Shown: positions 13,211 through 37,709, counted from the first letter of the stretch. The stretch: DNA of 64,000 bases from Datnioides undecimradiatus (GCA_008933995.1 WARS01000026.1:5160501-5224500); one strand, 5' to 3'. Notes: generated from the sequence alone by a model not told the origin. Numbers and translations are program-made.

Positions 13211-16200
13211 GTAGGAAACGACTGTTTCCGTTATCTACTCTGAACCTCAAACTGGATTTAAGTGTGTTTAGCTGTAAATTGTGGCCCACGCTCATCGTCA
13301 CCTTTGACCGCGCCAGACATCATCAGCGCACGTGTCAAAGGTTAAACCAGCAGGTGTCAAGAGGTGCCCTACCTGACCCAAAGACTAAACACAACTAAAC
13401 AACTGTTTTCTGTGTTTTTATGTTATTTCCTCATTCATACAATCAAATCAGCGATAATAAATAACGTTTATGTAATATATGCTTATTTCAGTGGTGGAAC
13501 GTTTTGTAGTCCACATTTAGTCCACACAATGTCTATATCTAAGTTACCTCTGTATTTCCATTTGATCCTGCTCAGTTATCCACTACGTTTCAGGGTCAAA
13601 TAGACCGATAAGTCCGATATCAGTGTGTCAGTAATAATAATAATAATAATCAACTTATATAGTACAGTATGTTAAAACAATGATATGGCTTACTTTGCTG
13701 CATATTATTGAACACCTTAAGCCACACATTTGATCATGGATGCTAGACGTTTACTTGTAAAGTAAAGTATCTGACTGCACCACTTGCCTTTACTTGGTGG
13801 CAAGATCCTTTTTTCAAAATACATTAAGGTCAAAAGTTCAGATGTGCATATCAAAATGTGCAGAATTTGCATATTTCCTGGAGATGTTAATCTGTATCTG
13901 TGAAGGCAAATCTCTGCTGTGTTTTCCCTCCCTTCATATTTTTTGTGCCCCCTCTTCACCACTCCTACACATACACATGCACACACACATAGGGGAGACT
14001 TTTGGCCTTTTTGTGTATAGGTCATGATGGAAGTAGACAAATGGGGTTTTTCCAGGCGAGTGCTGTCATCATGTCTATGTGTCTGACTTTCTCATTCCCT
14101 AACCTCCATCTGTTTGTCACTTTTAGATGTCTTCTTATTCTTCAAAGATCAACTTGTGTGCACTGGGGTATGTCTGTTTGTCGTTTTCTTCCTCAGACAT
14201 GCGTTCATTGCATGTGAGAGCATGCAGACAGCGACTAAGCCGTAAAGCCAGCCAATCCAAGCTCTGTCTGTGAAATGAAGATACAATCAGTCTGTCGCTG
14301 TAACTAGTCACAATCACTGGATTACAGATTTAGGATTGTATTACCACTTAAAACACACAGAAAGAACCCAAGGGTTTTAAATGTGTGGTAACGTCATTAA
14401 GAAAGAATTGAATGCAACGTTGCCTTGCCTTATAAACCCCATGATAGCAGTTTTTACTGTAACACTGCTTAAAGTTACTTTCCACGGGCTGTGTTATAGG
14501 GCTTTTTGGTGTGATGAGGCCCCAGTGGAGGGGTTGTGGGAGGCTGCTCTGCTATGCCATGCCCCCACCATCCACCACCATAACCACACAGTCATCCAGA
14601 TGGAATGAGAGATGTGCCCTCCCTCCACAACCCGAGTCAAAGCTGTGTAGATGAGAGGAAGAGATGACAATGGATCTTTTCCCCTTGGGTCACACGGGTG
14701 TAGCATTGGACAGAATGGAGAAAAACAAGAGAGAGCTCAGACAAGAAGTGCTCTGGAGTCTAAAGTCAGGATGCCTATGATGGAGGACTTGATTACTGCT
14801 CTCTCCTATGTTGGGACCCTGTGGATGATAAAAATGATGGCTGGAGAAATAAGACACAGTCATGCATGAGTTCATTCTGTGGGTGGAGTTTTGTTTAGGT
14901 TATTCCTCCACTGGACCCACAGATTAACCATCACTGACATGTAGGCTGCATGACACAGGAAGTGCTCTTTTCTTTTTGGTAAAATATGGGTTGTGGTTTT
15001 AGTTAGAGCTGAGTTCACTGTGTTCTCATCTATCTAGCTGCAGCTCTGCAGCTAACCCAGGTTTCAGGAGGAAAGACTAAAGATAGTTCATCAGACATTT
15101 TTATCATTTCTCTCGTGTGAATTGGAAAAAACCTAATCCAGCAGTGATTTCATATTTGATTCGGCACTTTATGAAAGTGGAAAGAACTCACTTTCAAGAC
15201 AAACAGGTATTCTGAGAATAAATGCATTTTAAAGAAACAGGTCAATTATGATTGAAAAATTACAGGAAAGGCATGAGAAGTGAAAATAGATCAGATCATG
15301 CAGATATTTGTGGAAAACACCTTTACACCTGTGGTCTCTCTTCAGTGACATTTGAAATGATTTTATGTGATGACTATACCAATGTGTTGGCTTCCTGTAG
15401 TTAAATACGTCCATCTAAATGCATCATAACTAAAAGAGGATATCCGTAGTTTTTTGCTGACATGTGTGCATTACAATACCAGATGTGTGAAGTTCAAGGG
15501 TTGTTTGCTGTTGGAGACATGAGGTAGGACAGCTACTACTAAGGATGATTGACGATTGACATTTAGATACAAGATACAAATCAACCAAAATGACATTTAT
15601 AACAAAATTGTAAAACCAAAGACTAAAATGAAAATGAGATTTTCATCTATGTTCATATTGCTAAATCCAGTCTATTTTAGCATACAGTACTATAGGTTTT
15701 CCCAGAGCAATAAGTGATTTTGATGACCTTTCCTCAAAAGGTTTTCAGAAACATCAGTGCAGTTTGTTTTGTAATGGTTTACTTATGTCACATTAATTTT
15801 AGTCTCTCAGCTTATTTTTCACAACATGAAACTCCGCCTTTAGAGGAATAAAAATACAGTAGAGGTAACCCCTGGGTCTCTTTTTAGTGCTTAAAGTGCA
15901 TCAAAATATAATGTTAGACTTTATTTCTGTTTAAGATATTTTAGGTTCTGTAGTTGTTATCCTGTGCTCTCTCATGTATCTGAGTGCACATTTATGTGTA
16001 GACCAATTGGCACATATCACAGTCCATCCAATTCCACACGAGATTTAATATAAGCAACACACACCTCAAAAGTTGCAGTACATACCTCAGGTGTTGCATA
16101 TAATACAGATTGCAGGTGTCATTTCTCCCTGGACTCTGATGACTGAAGAAGTTGCAAGCAGGCGCTGATAAATCAGGAAAATGATGCATAACCACTTTCA

Positions 16201-17200
16201 TAGAGCTAAACTGCTTCAGCTTTCAAATAACAGCATTTGCTAGTTTGTTTAGTAATATTATTGTGACCTTGTTCACTTTTTTAAATTTCAAAGCACATTT
16301 AATAAATCAGCATTTTTCGAGTTTGTATATTTCTTTAGTTACAAACAAAGAGACAGTGGGAGCACAAAAAGAAATTAAATCACAAAGAGTGGAGCCTGAG
16401 CTCATAGGAATAGGAAATAAAAAATTTGAGAGGCTCAAGACTAAACACGTGTGCATCTTTTTAGGCCTACTTTATATGTAGCACAGTGTATGAACCAATA
16501 AACACTGTAGAATCTGTTATTTTTACCATGTTTCATACTTTTAAATATATTTCTCTCATCTTGTTTTTCACTCTCACTTCCTTTTTAACAATATTTTAAA
16601 TTAAATGTCACATGTCTAAGTTCACCTGGGTGTAAGCTTACACATTTATGTGCTTAAGCAGTGAGAGAGGCTGTGTTGTGAACAAGAGCCCTCCTGCTTG
16701 CGTGACCCTCAGCAATGCAGCCCTAAACAATGAGCAGACCTGAGTCTCGCCGGCTAGCCGGGTGGGGCCGCTGAATGGCAGGAAGCGTAGCCATCAATAT
16801 TTACTCTGTGAGCAGGGTAGTCGAGGAGTCGACAGGCCTGGGGTCTGGGTAGCACAGCACCACACACAGTCTCAGTGCACATTACACAAACACTCTGGAG
16901 TGCAGTTACAGCCTCCTTCCCCTAAGCCCCCTTTTCCCACCCAATGCAATTACAACACAGGCAGACAGGCTGGGCCCTGGACTGTTGTTTTTGACCTCAT
17001 AGCTTCCTCTGCCAAAGAGCTCAGGCTTTAACCACTGCTCAACTCCTCAGACACCGCTATTAAGTTACAGTCTGTACAGTTCAATCATATAGCAGATAAA
17101 ATGTCTGGGAAATGTCCTTGTTTTCTTCTACTACCCCCCCCCACTATTATCATTATCCAATACATTAACTTTTATTAAGTATTGTGTTCCTGTTTCACAG
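13211..17200 (+). other. acvrl1: acvrl1 intron 1
   Basis: Four-kilobase intron between the putative non-coding exon and the first coding exon. It contains a short (TAA)n repeat at about 13632-13650. A conspicuously GC-richer block at about 16660-17040 contains SOX-, ETS- and forkhead-like motifs and is described under findings. No coding exon is supported. Confidence 0.6.
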
Positions 17201-17202
17201 AG

Positions 17203-20200
17203 ATGGGAAGCTCTGCTCTGCTCACAGTGGTGCTTGTTGGGGTGCTTCTGGGCATCTCTACAATCTATGCAGGTAAGGTAATGGTCAGATATAGGAAACG
17301 TGTAAAGAGCATGCTCTTCAATTAACGCAACATCAGAGGAAACGTCTGACACGAAATCCCATGACTCTAATGTAAAAGGGTTGCTTGTATGGCAGAACTG
17401 ACTATGCAGCTTTTAGTTCTTTGTTGTTGTTCTCCAGCCAGCACATAGACAGCATGTTTCAGTCTCACAGACTGACACCAGCCATCAAAACAATAGGCTG
17501 CTGATTGCAGCAAGAACAAACAGGCAGAGTGCACAGCACCTACCACACATTAAATACAGAGTTAACATGAAAAAGTGGCTGTTGGACCACAGCAAAAACT
17601 AAAGAATATTGTCAGGTGACCAGAAACTGGACTGTAATTGGATGCTCATGTGTATAAGTCAGAGTGGATGGTCAGAAATTACATAATGCATCTTTAACTA
17701 TTATATATAACTAACAATTTTGTAGATCTCTGATGGAAAGGTTCTTGAGTTTCACTCATTCAGGGGGGTAAATGTTTTTTGACAGAAATCTGAAATGATG
17801 TATTCATACTAACTTTTATTCTACTGTGTGTAGCCCTTCAGTTCAAGGCTTCACCAACTGACCTGGTCATTACCCTCTAAACACACACTGGGCATCAGAT
17901 TACCTCAGATATATGTCAGAGAAACAAAGAAAATCTTCAGAAGCATAATGCAGAGGCTTGGAAAGCAGGAAAGAAAAGTACTTTCATATAGTATTCATTT
18001 AGTATTAGTATTTAGTATTCATTTCAGTTCGTTTAGTCTTTTCATTTTCTGCTGTTTCATTTTTCTGTAATTCTCATTCTGACACTCTGTGTACCATATA
18101 ATTTCAAACCAAGAATACCTCTCCTGGTTAACCACACAACCTCACTCTCTGGGACCTCCCCTTGAGAGAGCCACAGTTTCTTTACTGGTATAATTTATAC
18201 TTATTAATACTATTCTTCTACATTTCCCCAATCAATGAGTCTTAGCTTTCTCAATGTATTATTGACAGGCAAAGACTGTGCACTTGTGTATGCACATGCT
18301 TCTGTCCAGCTAGTGTTGTGCCTGTGGTCACTCACATGCATGTGTGGTGATGTGCTCTGTGTGTGTATTCTTCCCTGTGCCTCAGACTCTGCAGACGATG
18401 GGAAGCTGCTGTGCACATGCGAGAATGACAAAGGCACGTGCATGAATGGAACCTGCAGGGGAGACTTCTGTTTCTACACCTGGGTGCACGGCCACGAGGA
18501 GAGGGGCTGTTTCTCCTCAGATAACTACAAGGAGCAGTGCTTTACCTCTTTCAAGCGCTTCTTTGTCAACTGCTGCAGACAGAACTACTGCAATGCCTTC
18601 ACCACACCACCTCCAGATATTAGTCAGTACCCAAAGTCATTGCTTTACTACATTTTAACATTGCATCCATTAATATTAAAGGGCCACTGTTGGACTGAGC
18701 CTCGGAGTTTAGTGTTCTCAGGCTCGGAGTTGATTCCAAGCCTCCTCCCATACCGCAACTACTTCCCTCTTGTGGTCATTGAGAAAACTGACACTGGGTG
18801 GCTTTTTCTTTTTTGCAACTGATGATGTGTCCTGTTACTAGAGTCTTTACCCTTAATGAAAAAGAATCCCAAAAATAAAACCTCTCCTCCTCAATGTACT
18901 GAAATGTTCTCAACTGTTTTCACAAGCTCAAAAAACGTGTCTGTTTGTGCCTGAATTTGTCCAGATGGAATACCAACAACAACGCCCCCAGAGCTCAGTC
19001 GCCCAGAGCTGTGGATCACGGTGTCTTTGCTGCTGCTGATCGTGACTGCCAGCGTGTGTGGCCTGGCACTTTTCCTGCGCTTTCGACGTTCCCACTGCAG
19101 GCTGAAAGATGTTGAAGACCATGATGTCACTATGCTCAAGGTCCCTAATGGAGATGACCCCACATACGGTGTAAGAGACATTGGTTGTTTGACATTATAC
19201 TATCAAAAGATATCTAGGTTTGGGGGTTTTCACAAATAGATTGCTTCTATGTCTCTTTCTAAAGGATATCTTTGATGAGTTTTGTACATCGGGGAGTGGG
19301 ACAGGGCTGCCCTATCTGGTCCAGAGGACTATGGCCCGACAGATCTCACTTGTGGAGTGTGTTGGTCAGTCTCCTTCCTCTTCACTGCTGCTTCTCTTTG
19401 ACATGTTATTTATTACTTTGCTGTTGACCAGTTGTGTCACCCTGTATTCAGGTAAAGGCAGGTATGGGGAGGTGTGGAGGGGAACTTGGATGGGGGAGAG
19501 CGTCGCAGTCAAGATCTTCTCCTCTAGAGATGAGCAGTCCTGGTTCAGAGAGACAGAGATTTACAACACTGTACAGCTGCGACACGACAACATACTGGGT
19601 ACGGCAGTTCGTTAAAGCTCCAAAGAAATTATTGATGTGATGCAGGGAAAGCTGCACTGTCATTTCAATCAGGATCAGCAAAAAGATAGACACTGAAACA
19701 ATGATCTCCTTTTCTGGCTGTAGGTTTCATAGCCTCTGACATGACATCCAAGAATTCCAGCACCCAGCTGTGGCTCGTCACCCATTTTCATGAGCTGGGC
19801 TCGCTCTATGACTTCCTGCAATACAGCAGCCTGGAGCCTGAGAATTGCCTAAGGATGTGCCTGTCTGTGGCCTGTGGCCTGGTCCACCTCCACACTGAGA
19901 TTGTCAGCTCCCAGGAAAAGCCAGCTATTGCCCACCGAGACCTGAAAAGCAGAAACATCCTGGTGAAGCGGAACGGACAGTGCTGCATCGCTGACCTCGG
20001 TAAGGGCTGTGTACATGCAAAGACAGCAAAATCACCATTCAGTCTGCTAGACTTCTAGTTCTATTTCTCCTGATAATTATTGAATTACTGACAAATGAAA
20101 CCACAGCTCTGTCATGCTGATTTGATTGTATCTGTGCTCTATTCCTACTTTCTCCTCAGGTTTGGCTGTGATACACTCCCAATCCCATGACTACCTTGAT

Positions 20201-21560
20201 GTGGGTAACAACCCTCGTGTGGGGACAAAGCGTTACATGGCCCCCGAGGTGCTGGATGAAACTATTCGTATGGACGTCTTTGAGTCCTACAAGCAAACTG
20301 ACATCTGGGCTCTGGGCCTGGTCTTCTGGGAAATTACCCGCAGGACCACTGTCAATGGTACGGAGACAACAGCCAATTGTAATGTTGTGCATTTACAAAG
20401 ATATTTTAGTTATTGCCTTTTTAGAAAGAATACAGTGTGTTTGGATATATAACAGATATTTTATAAGTTAATGTGTTTCCCATCCTCTCAGACACATCAT
20501 GTTGACTATCTGCTCTCTCTGTCTTGTCTGGCAGAGTGTACATAAGAGGCAGTTAGTCCCATGTCTCTCAGCACTCCAGTGTTTTTGCAGTCTGTGTCTG
20601 TCTCTACTATCCTCTCTCATGATTAGCACTGCAGTAATTATAAACAGTCTTATCTGGTGTCAGCACTCACTTGTACATAGTCCAGATGCCTGTGCAGTTT
20701 GTCAATGCGAGCGCACATCCATGCACAAATGACTACACGCATGTGTGTGCGCGCACACGCACTCACACGTGCACATGCCTTGCAGATCTTCATCCCAATG
20801 TACTCTCTAGGGAATTTATATCTTTTCCCTGCTCTCTTGTTTAGTCAAACATACTTGACAAGACTCCCACTACAGACTATCTCAGTTTTTTAAGTGTGCT
20901 ATATGAGTCCAGAGAAATGTGTGTTCAGAAAATGTGATGGATATGTGGAGATAAATTAAAGGTTTAATGGTTATCTACTCATAAGGTTTATAAGTTTTCT
21001 TACAGTATTTAAAATCTGTTTTTGTCTCACCTGACCAGATGATGTAGCTGCATCTTATGGAGCTGGTGTCAAAAATGCACACTCAGCCTTTCTTCTTGTT
21101 TTAGGGATTGTGGAAGAGTACCGTCCTCCCTTCTTTGACCTGGTGCCATTAGATCCCAGCTTTGAGGAGATGAAGAAGGTGGTCTGTGTGGACCAGCAAA
21201 GGCCCAGTCTGCACAACAGGCTCCATTCCCATCCTGTAGGCCATGTGATCACACACACATACACATGCAGTTATGCTTCCAAGGGTGATCCCACGTAGTC
21301 TCAGATTTGCACAGTTATTCAAGCAAGCACACTCACAGGCACACTTGTTCATCTACTCACATACACTCACACCTGGATAAACGTAGAGTGAATACTGTCT
21401 CTGTGTGTTGCAGATCCTGTCGGCCATTGTGAAGATCATGAAGGAGTGCTGGTACCATAGCCCACAAGCACGCCTCACGGCACTGCGAGTGAGAAAGACA
21501 CTCTCCAAACTGGACCATGACAGTGACTTCAGCATCGAGAAGCTCAAGCGGGACATCTAG
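17203..21560 (+). CDS. acvrl1: Activin receptor-like kinase 1 (ALK1), type I BMP9/BMP10 receptor Ser/Thr kinase, 9 coding exons, 503 aa
   Basis: Exons 17203-17272, 18386-18622, 18965-19170, 19265-19364, 19452-19598, 19724-19999, 20160-20357, 21105-21235 and 21414-21560 join to 1512 nt. The 503-aa product is the same length as human ALK1. It has a signal peptide (1-23), a ten-cysteine three-finger ectodomain (about 31-97) with an NGT glycosylation site, a membrane helix (about 119-140) and a GS box TSGSGTG (179-185). The kinase follows, with glycine loop GKGRYGEV (205-212), Lys225, HRDLKS (324-329), DLG (344-346) and MAPE. The L45 region, [10 protein letters not shown], matches ALK1 and predicts SMAD1/5/8 signalling. 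In vertebrates ALK1 acts in endothelial plasma membrane with BMPR2/endoglin to control arterial calibre. The exon 2 donor is a weak GTCAGT (18623). Human exons confirm the overall architecture; the exon 2/3 junction is the least certain border. Confidence 0.96.
17273..18385 (+). other. acvrl1: acvrl1 intron between first and second coding exons
   Basis: 1.1 kb AT-rich intron with a strong donor (GTAAGG) and acceptor (CCTCAG). No embedded gene or recognisable repeat was seen. Confidence 0.7.
18386..18622 (+). CDS. acvrl1: acvrl1 ectodomain exon
   Basis: This single 237-nt exon (phase 1 to phase 1) encodes the whole ligand-binding three-finger fold, with ten cysteines including the terminal CC...YCN motif. 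The acvr1b ectodomain exon has the same length and phases, so the exon unit is shared between the two receptors. The reading frame stays open past the donor to a TGA at 18820-18822. Confidence 0.9.
18623..18964 (+). other. acvrl1: acvrl1 intron 2 with in-frame read-through tail and internal AATAAA
   Basis: If not spliced, the frame of exon 2 continues for about 66 codons and stops at 18820-18822. AATAAA follows at 18874-18879, with GT-rich sequence at about 18938-18955 before the exon 3 acceptor at 18964. This is the layout expected for intronic polyadenylation, but use is unproven. Confidence 0.5.
20734..20762. repeat. Alternating purine-pyrimidine tract with 14-bp palindrome
   Basis: Twenty-nine bases of strict pyrimidine-purine alternation lie in acvrl1 intron 7 (20358-21104). 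They contain the self-complementary GTGTGCGCGCACAC at 20745-20758. Such tracts are classical Z-DNA formers. The rest of this 747-bp intron shows nothing else I can name. Confidence 0.8.
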
Positions 21561-22510
21561 ACCAGAGCACCATGATTTAAACAGGGACAAAAGATTGAAA
21601 ACTCCAGAGGGGATTTTGCACCACATTCCAACAGCACAAGGTGCATATCATTACCATATTTTCAGCTAATGACTCACGCAGTCACTGCATTATATTAAAA
21701 CTATGACTTTATGTGACTGTGAGCAATAGTGTCTAGACTGGCTCACACCCAAGGCTATTTTTTAATTTTGTGTAGCCTAATTTTCATCTGCCATATTTTT
21801 GGTGCCTCAAACCAAGAGCCCGCAAAAATGAAAACAAAGGTTTATCAAGGTATTTCTCTTTTTGTTATATTCAGCTAATAAAAGTTTTCAGACATTTCTT
21901 CAGCAGAATAATTAACAGAACAATTCACAGACTGTGCTACACACACAGGGTTTTAATCATTGTTGTCCAGATTCACCAGAGAGGAAAATGACAGAGAGGA
22001 AAATCTATAATACCACAGTTACTCAGCAACAATAAGTGTGTTTTTTTCTCTCATATACATTATAATTGCACTTATGGGTTTTGCCTTACTGACCAATGCC
22101 ACAGGAAGTCACAGAGAACACAAAGGCCTTGCTGTTCTTTTACTATGCATACAGGAACTATGTAAGTAATAACATGCTCATACCAAAGGCACATTATCTG
22201 TTGTGCAAGCATATTTAACTGATATAGAATGAGTGTTTATTATATGCACAAAGACCCATTGAGCTATTTAGCTGTAAATATTTAATATTTAGTTGTGTTA
22301 ATTGTAAATATATTCCAAAAGGGGTAATATTTTGGTATTATTCAACAATGAGACACTTTCATATACTTTTTTACAGCACAACTTATTCAAATTATTTTTT
22401 TACCGTAGACCAAAAAATGTACCATCACCATTACAATGGACAGTAGAAGAATTCACAAACAGGCATGTAATATTGTATATGTTGAATAAAGGATTGTATT
22501 TTTCATCTGT
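21561..22510 (+). other. acvrl1: Probable 3' UTR of acvrl1
   Basis: AT-rich non-coding sequence after the TAG stop, with AATAAA at 21877-21882 and again at 22485-22490. Tandem polyadenylation would give short (about 0.35 kb) or long (about 0.95 kb) 3' UTRs. Multiple ATTTA elements lie between the two signals, so the longer form could be less stable; this is inference. Confidence 0.5.
22485..22490 (+). terminator. acvrl1: Candidate distal polyadenylation signal of acvrl1
   Basis: AATAAA followed within 40 bases by TG-rich sequence (GTATTTTTCATCTGTTTG). A proximal alternative lies at 21877-21882. Confidence 0.45.
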
Positions 22511-25440
22511 TTGCTCTGCCGATGCTATTTTGTGCCTCTGGTGTTTGCAACTCTCTCAATGACCAGTAGAGGTCATCAGATAGTAGACAAACAGTGACCC
22601 ATGGCTGATTAATGGCATAATCGATTTTGCAATAGTGTTTTTTATTTGCATTGCACCATCTTAAGATGATTAAACAAAAAAGACCACTATTTCATCATAG
22701 CACTGCATTTTAACCATTACCATTAAGATAAGATAATATGTTCATATTTTCTCTTAGTTACACTTATCTAACAGAGTGAGATGGTAAACTAGAAAATATA
22801 AATAGCTGAATGTAAGACAAGCCTGACTGAATGGGGGCTTCATGAATAAACATGTAAAAATACTTTATATTATTTCTATTCTTAGTCACTGAAGTGATAT
22901 CCTGAGGAAACTGAAAATAACAACATAACCTTTAATTTGTTCTGTTTTATTTTGTCATTTTTAAATAGAAAAATATCTAGTCATGACCAGTTTAAGCTAA
23001 AACCAAGCCACAGTAATTTGATTTTAGCATTTGTTTTTACAAACATAGAGTATAATTAGGTATCACATTTATCTAGTTTTATGAACACTTTATCTGGAAA
23101 AAGGCCCAAGGTCGGGTGGGAAATTTTGGTCAAAAAAGCATAAAAGCAACAAGTCTGAGTTGCAGAAAGAAGAACTAAAATTGCCAAGAATGTTGTCCAG
23201 TGGTTGGTAAAAGTAATAGTATCACTCCTGTCCCCCTCATGTAATATCTGCATGTCACTGTTCTTTTATTGTATCAGTCCTGCTTCCTCTTCCTTTAGCT
23301 TTTGGTGTCTGCATGTATGTATTTGTATGTTTGTGTATGTGCGTGCGTGTGTGTGTATGTGTGTTTTCTGTCTGCCTGGTTGTTGAACAAACTCCAGAGA
23401 GATAATACTCCCTCAAAGCCCCAGTCTGTCTGGTCAGTCAGATGAAGAGCTGGTTATTTTTAACACTGCAGGGGGGTTGTTCAAGTATCAGAGAGGCCAA
23501 ACTCCTCGTCTGGGAGTGCAGAAGCCCATCTCACTTCTCCCTCTGTTTCTCTCCTCTGTGTATTCTTTTTCACAGTGGGATCACTCCAAATGGCTTGGTA
23601 GAGACAGAGGGATTTGTTCAGCAGACAACGTGTACTGCAGAAATGTGGAGATAAATTGGACAGGGCCGATAATGGACAGATACAAAGCCACAGAGGAGAC
23701 TATGCAGACACAATTAGGCTTGAGGATACATCAGTGAGAGTGCTTGCAAGAGGACAGGTGATAAAAGCAGGCACAGATCAGGTCCCAAATGCACCTGGTT
23801 ACAGCCTGACTTACCTCTGCCTGAGCTACAGTCTCGAGCAGAGGCAGCTGGATATGTTAGAGGGGTATGGACAGGCCGGCTCCCCCGAGTGTGAGAAAAC
23901 CCTGAACAAATCAGGACTAAAACACATTTTACAACCTTAGGTTCATGATTACTTTACACTCTGCAAGCAGCTGTAGCTTCCTCAAAATTCTAACAAGGCA
24001 GCTGATATGTGATCTGACATAAACTGGAATAATACGGGTTTTAAAAGCATTCTCAAATCAAACTGGTCCCACGGTTTTTGATCAGAGAATTGCTGTTAGA
24101 ATTATAGATTAGACAGCAGCAGTGCCCCAAAGCTATATTATAAATAAGGGATTTCTTTGAGAAATTGATCACTCATTGAATATGGATGCATAGACACATG
24201 AATGAATCATGGCCTGAATAACTTAATACTGGTCCTGCCAGGACAAGCGCAGGGAGTCCCACAGTCACCTGCTGTGCATATAAGTCATCTAGTTTCAAGC
24301 TCTTCCCCTGATACCTTCTAACCTAAATCCATAACCAGAGAAAAGGTTTAGTCGTCAGTCACAGCCACATTTGAATCCTCCTCCATTTGCACAAGAGGAC
24401 CATGTCGCGCCTGACTTGAAATGTCTACTTTGAATGTAGGCGTAGTGTAGTTTAAATTAAAGTCATGAGTTTGACGACTGAGCCTTTGCACTCACTGAGG
24501 AACAAGGGGTTCCATTGCAGATGACATTTATGCACCATTTATTCCTGCATTTTCTGTAATAAAACCAGTAAAGTGGTAAACATATTTAGTCTAACATAAA
24601 CAAAAAGGAATGTATTATCATGAAAACTAAACAAATAATACAGAGAAGTGTTGTTGTTTTTTTTTATTAAGTATTGACCGATTTCAGATTATTCTGTCCC
24701 AGGTTGCATAAAACATCAAAGGTGATCAGATTATTTTAACATTTTTGCAAAAATGATCTTTGTAAGAAAGGGGAAGAACTTTTAACGTTTACATTTTCAC
24801 TTATAATAGTAAAATTAAGCTAGTTAGACCTAGTTTGTTCTCAAAATATATTTTCGGTTTTTTTCAGATCAGATGTTTTAAATATAGATAAATCACCAAA
24901 AGCTTAGCCTTAATTGAAAACCCCAAATCAGGAATACCAAAACTAATTGAAACTTAATTTGCATATTTAGTCTGACATCATCTTTAGGACTTAAATTATT
25001 ATAGTGTCATACAATTCGATCCCTGGCTGCAATAAAGTTGTCATCCGATTATGTTATTATGTTATCAAAAGAGACGTTTTATGATTTTGCATTTTCATGA
25101 GGCTTATAATAGTAGAGTATGACCTGTCAGACCCAGACTGCTCCCTGATTACATTTTGTTTCAAATGGATCATTTAGTCTTAAATAATGACCTCAGTCAA
25201 GGTTAAAGGTTCACTTTATTTGTCTATACAATCACAATCGTAAGGAAGATATAAATGCACATAAAAACACCTCAGATGAAAAACTGCATTGACTATAACC
25301 TCAACAAACATATTAATCTGTGTGTATACATCACATAATGTAGATGTGCACTTACTGTTTTCCTTAAAAATGCATAATGAGTGTTGACAGTGCTCACTTT
25401 GTGGTTTGCTGATTGTGATCCGCACAACTTTTCTTTATTT
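22511..25440. other. Intergenic sequence between acvrl1 and acvr1b
   Basis: About 2.9 kb, mostly AT-rich. Overlapping open frames at about 23440-23940 are not coding as far as I can judge. A TG-rich patch lies at about 23310-23365. No recognised gene, RNA or transposon. Confidence 0.5.
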
Positions 25441-25696
25441 ACAACACACACGCAAACACAGAGCCCTGACCTCGGCGGTGGCAGAAGGGGACATGCAGCA
25501 CGCAGCCCTCCCCTTTAAACATGCACGCACACACCCCTTTAAACACGTCACTCGCCAGGCTGGCTGGCTGGCTGGCTAGTGTTTGGCGGTGTGGCGTGTG
25601 TGCGGTCGGACTGTGGTTGTGTTTCAGGGTCTGGTCGTGTTGATAACGACACACTTCGGACGCATTTCACCGCGGAGAGATGGGAATTCAGAAGAA
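25440..25696 (+). promoter_or_regulatory. acvr1b: CpG-rich promoter and 5' UTR region of acvr1b
   Basis: Composition switches to CpG-rich sequence at about 25450 and stays so into intron 1 (about 26100), typical of a CpG-island promoter. A (GGCT)5 run lies at 25558-25577. The only ATG between it and the main start is at 25680; it opens an 8-codon uORF that overlaps the main start codon. No TATA box is evident. The transcription start is not determined. Confidence 0.55.

Positions 25697-25706
<10 letters not shown>
25680..25706 (+). promoter_or_regulatory. acvr1b: uORF overlapping the acvr1b start codon
   Basis: The ATG at 25680 (G at -3, G at +4) opens eight codons and terminates with TAA at 25704-25706, ten bases into the main ORF that starts at 25697. 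The two starts are 17 nt apart in different frames. An overlapping uORF normally reduces main-frame initiation to leaky scanning. Confidence 0.6.
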
Positions 25707-37126
<11,420 letters not shown>

Positions 37127-37664
37127 GCGGCCAAGCGACGCAAAAATAAAAGGCGCGCTGGAGACGCACAACCAGACCACACTCCCATAGGAAACAAACA
37201 CTAAAGACAAGACTGCAAATGAAAAACCCTGCCAGTTTTAAAGCCACACTCCAAGTTGTGACGAGGCCTACCTCACCTTTTTAGCCAAAACTACTGAGAG
37301 TCACCCTTTCCCTCCTGACTTTTCTCCTCCCCACGCCTCCCTTTGTTCCTTGTGTCTCGCCCTTGTTACCTTCAACCCCACCCCCACCCTTCTCCATGGG
37401 CCACAACACTACAGCACTACCACTGTTAATATCATCACACTCAACCTCTTTTTTTCATTTTCATCTCCCATGGCAGGAATTATTATTATTGTACAGCGGC
37501 GGGATTTTTTTTTGGTTTGTTTAATTTTGATCTTTTTTACCTCTCTGAAATTTGTCCCATGACGGACTAACCTTGTCTGGAAGAGTCGAGAAGGTTGTGG
37601 GTTTTAAGTTTAAGGATAATAACACTTCATATTCTGTTGGCCATGCAACATCACATTCTGTTGG

Positions 37665-37666
<2 letters not shown>

Positions 37667-37709
<43 letters not shown>

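Noticed and set aside
23442..23940. Three overlapping plus-strand open frames between acvrl1 and acvr1b
   Set aside because: They are in different frames over the same DNA, without recognisable protein content; they could at most be an old unrecognised pseudogene.
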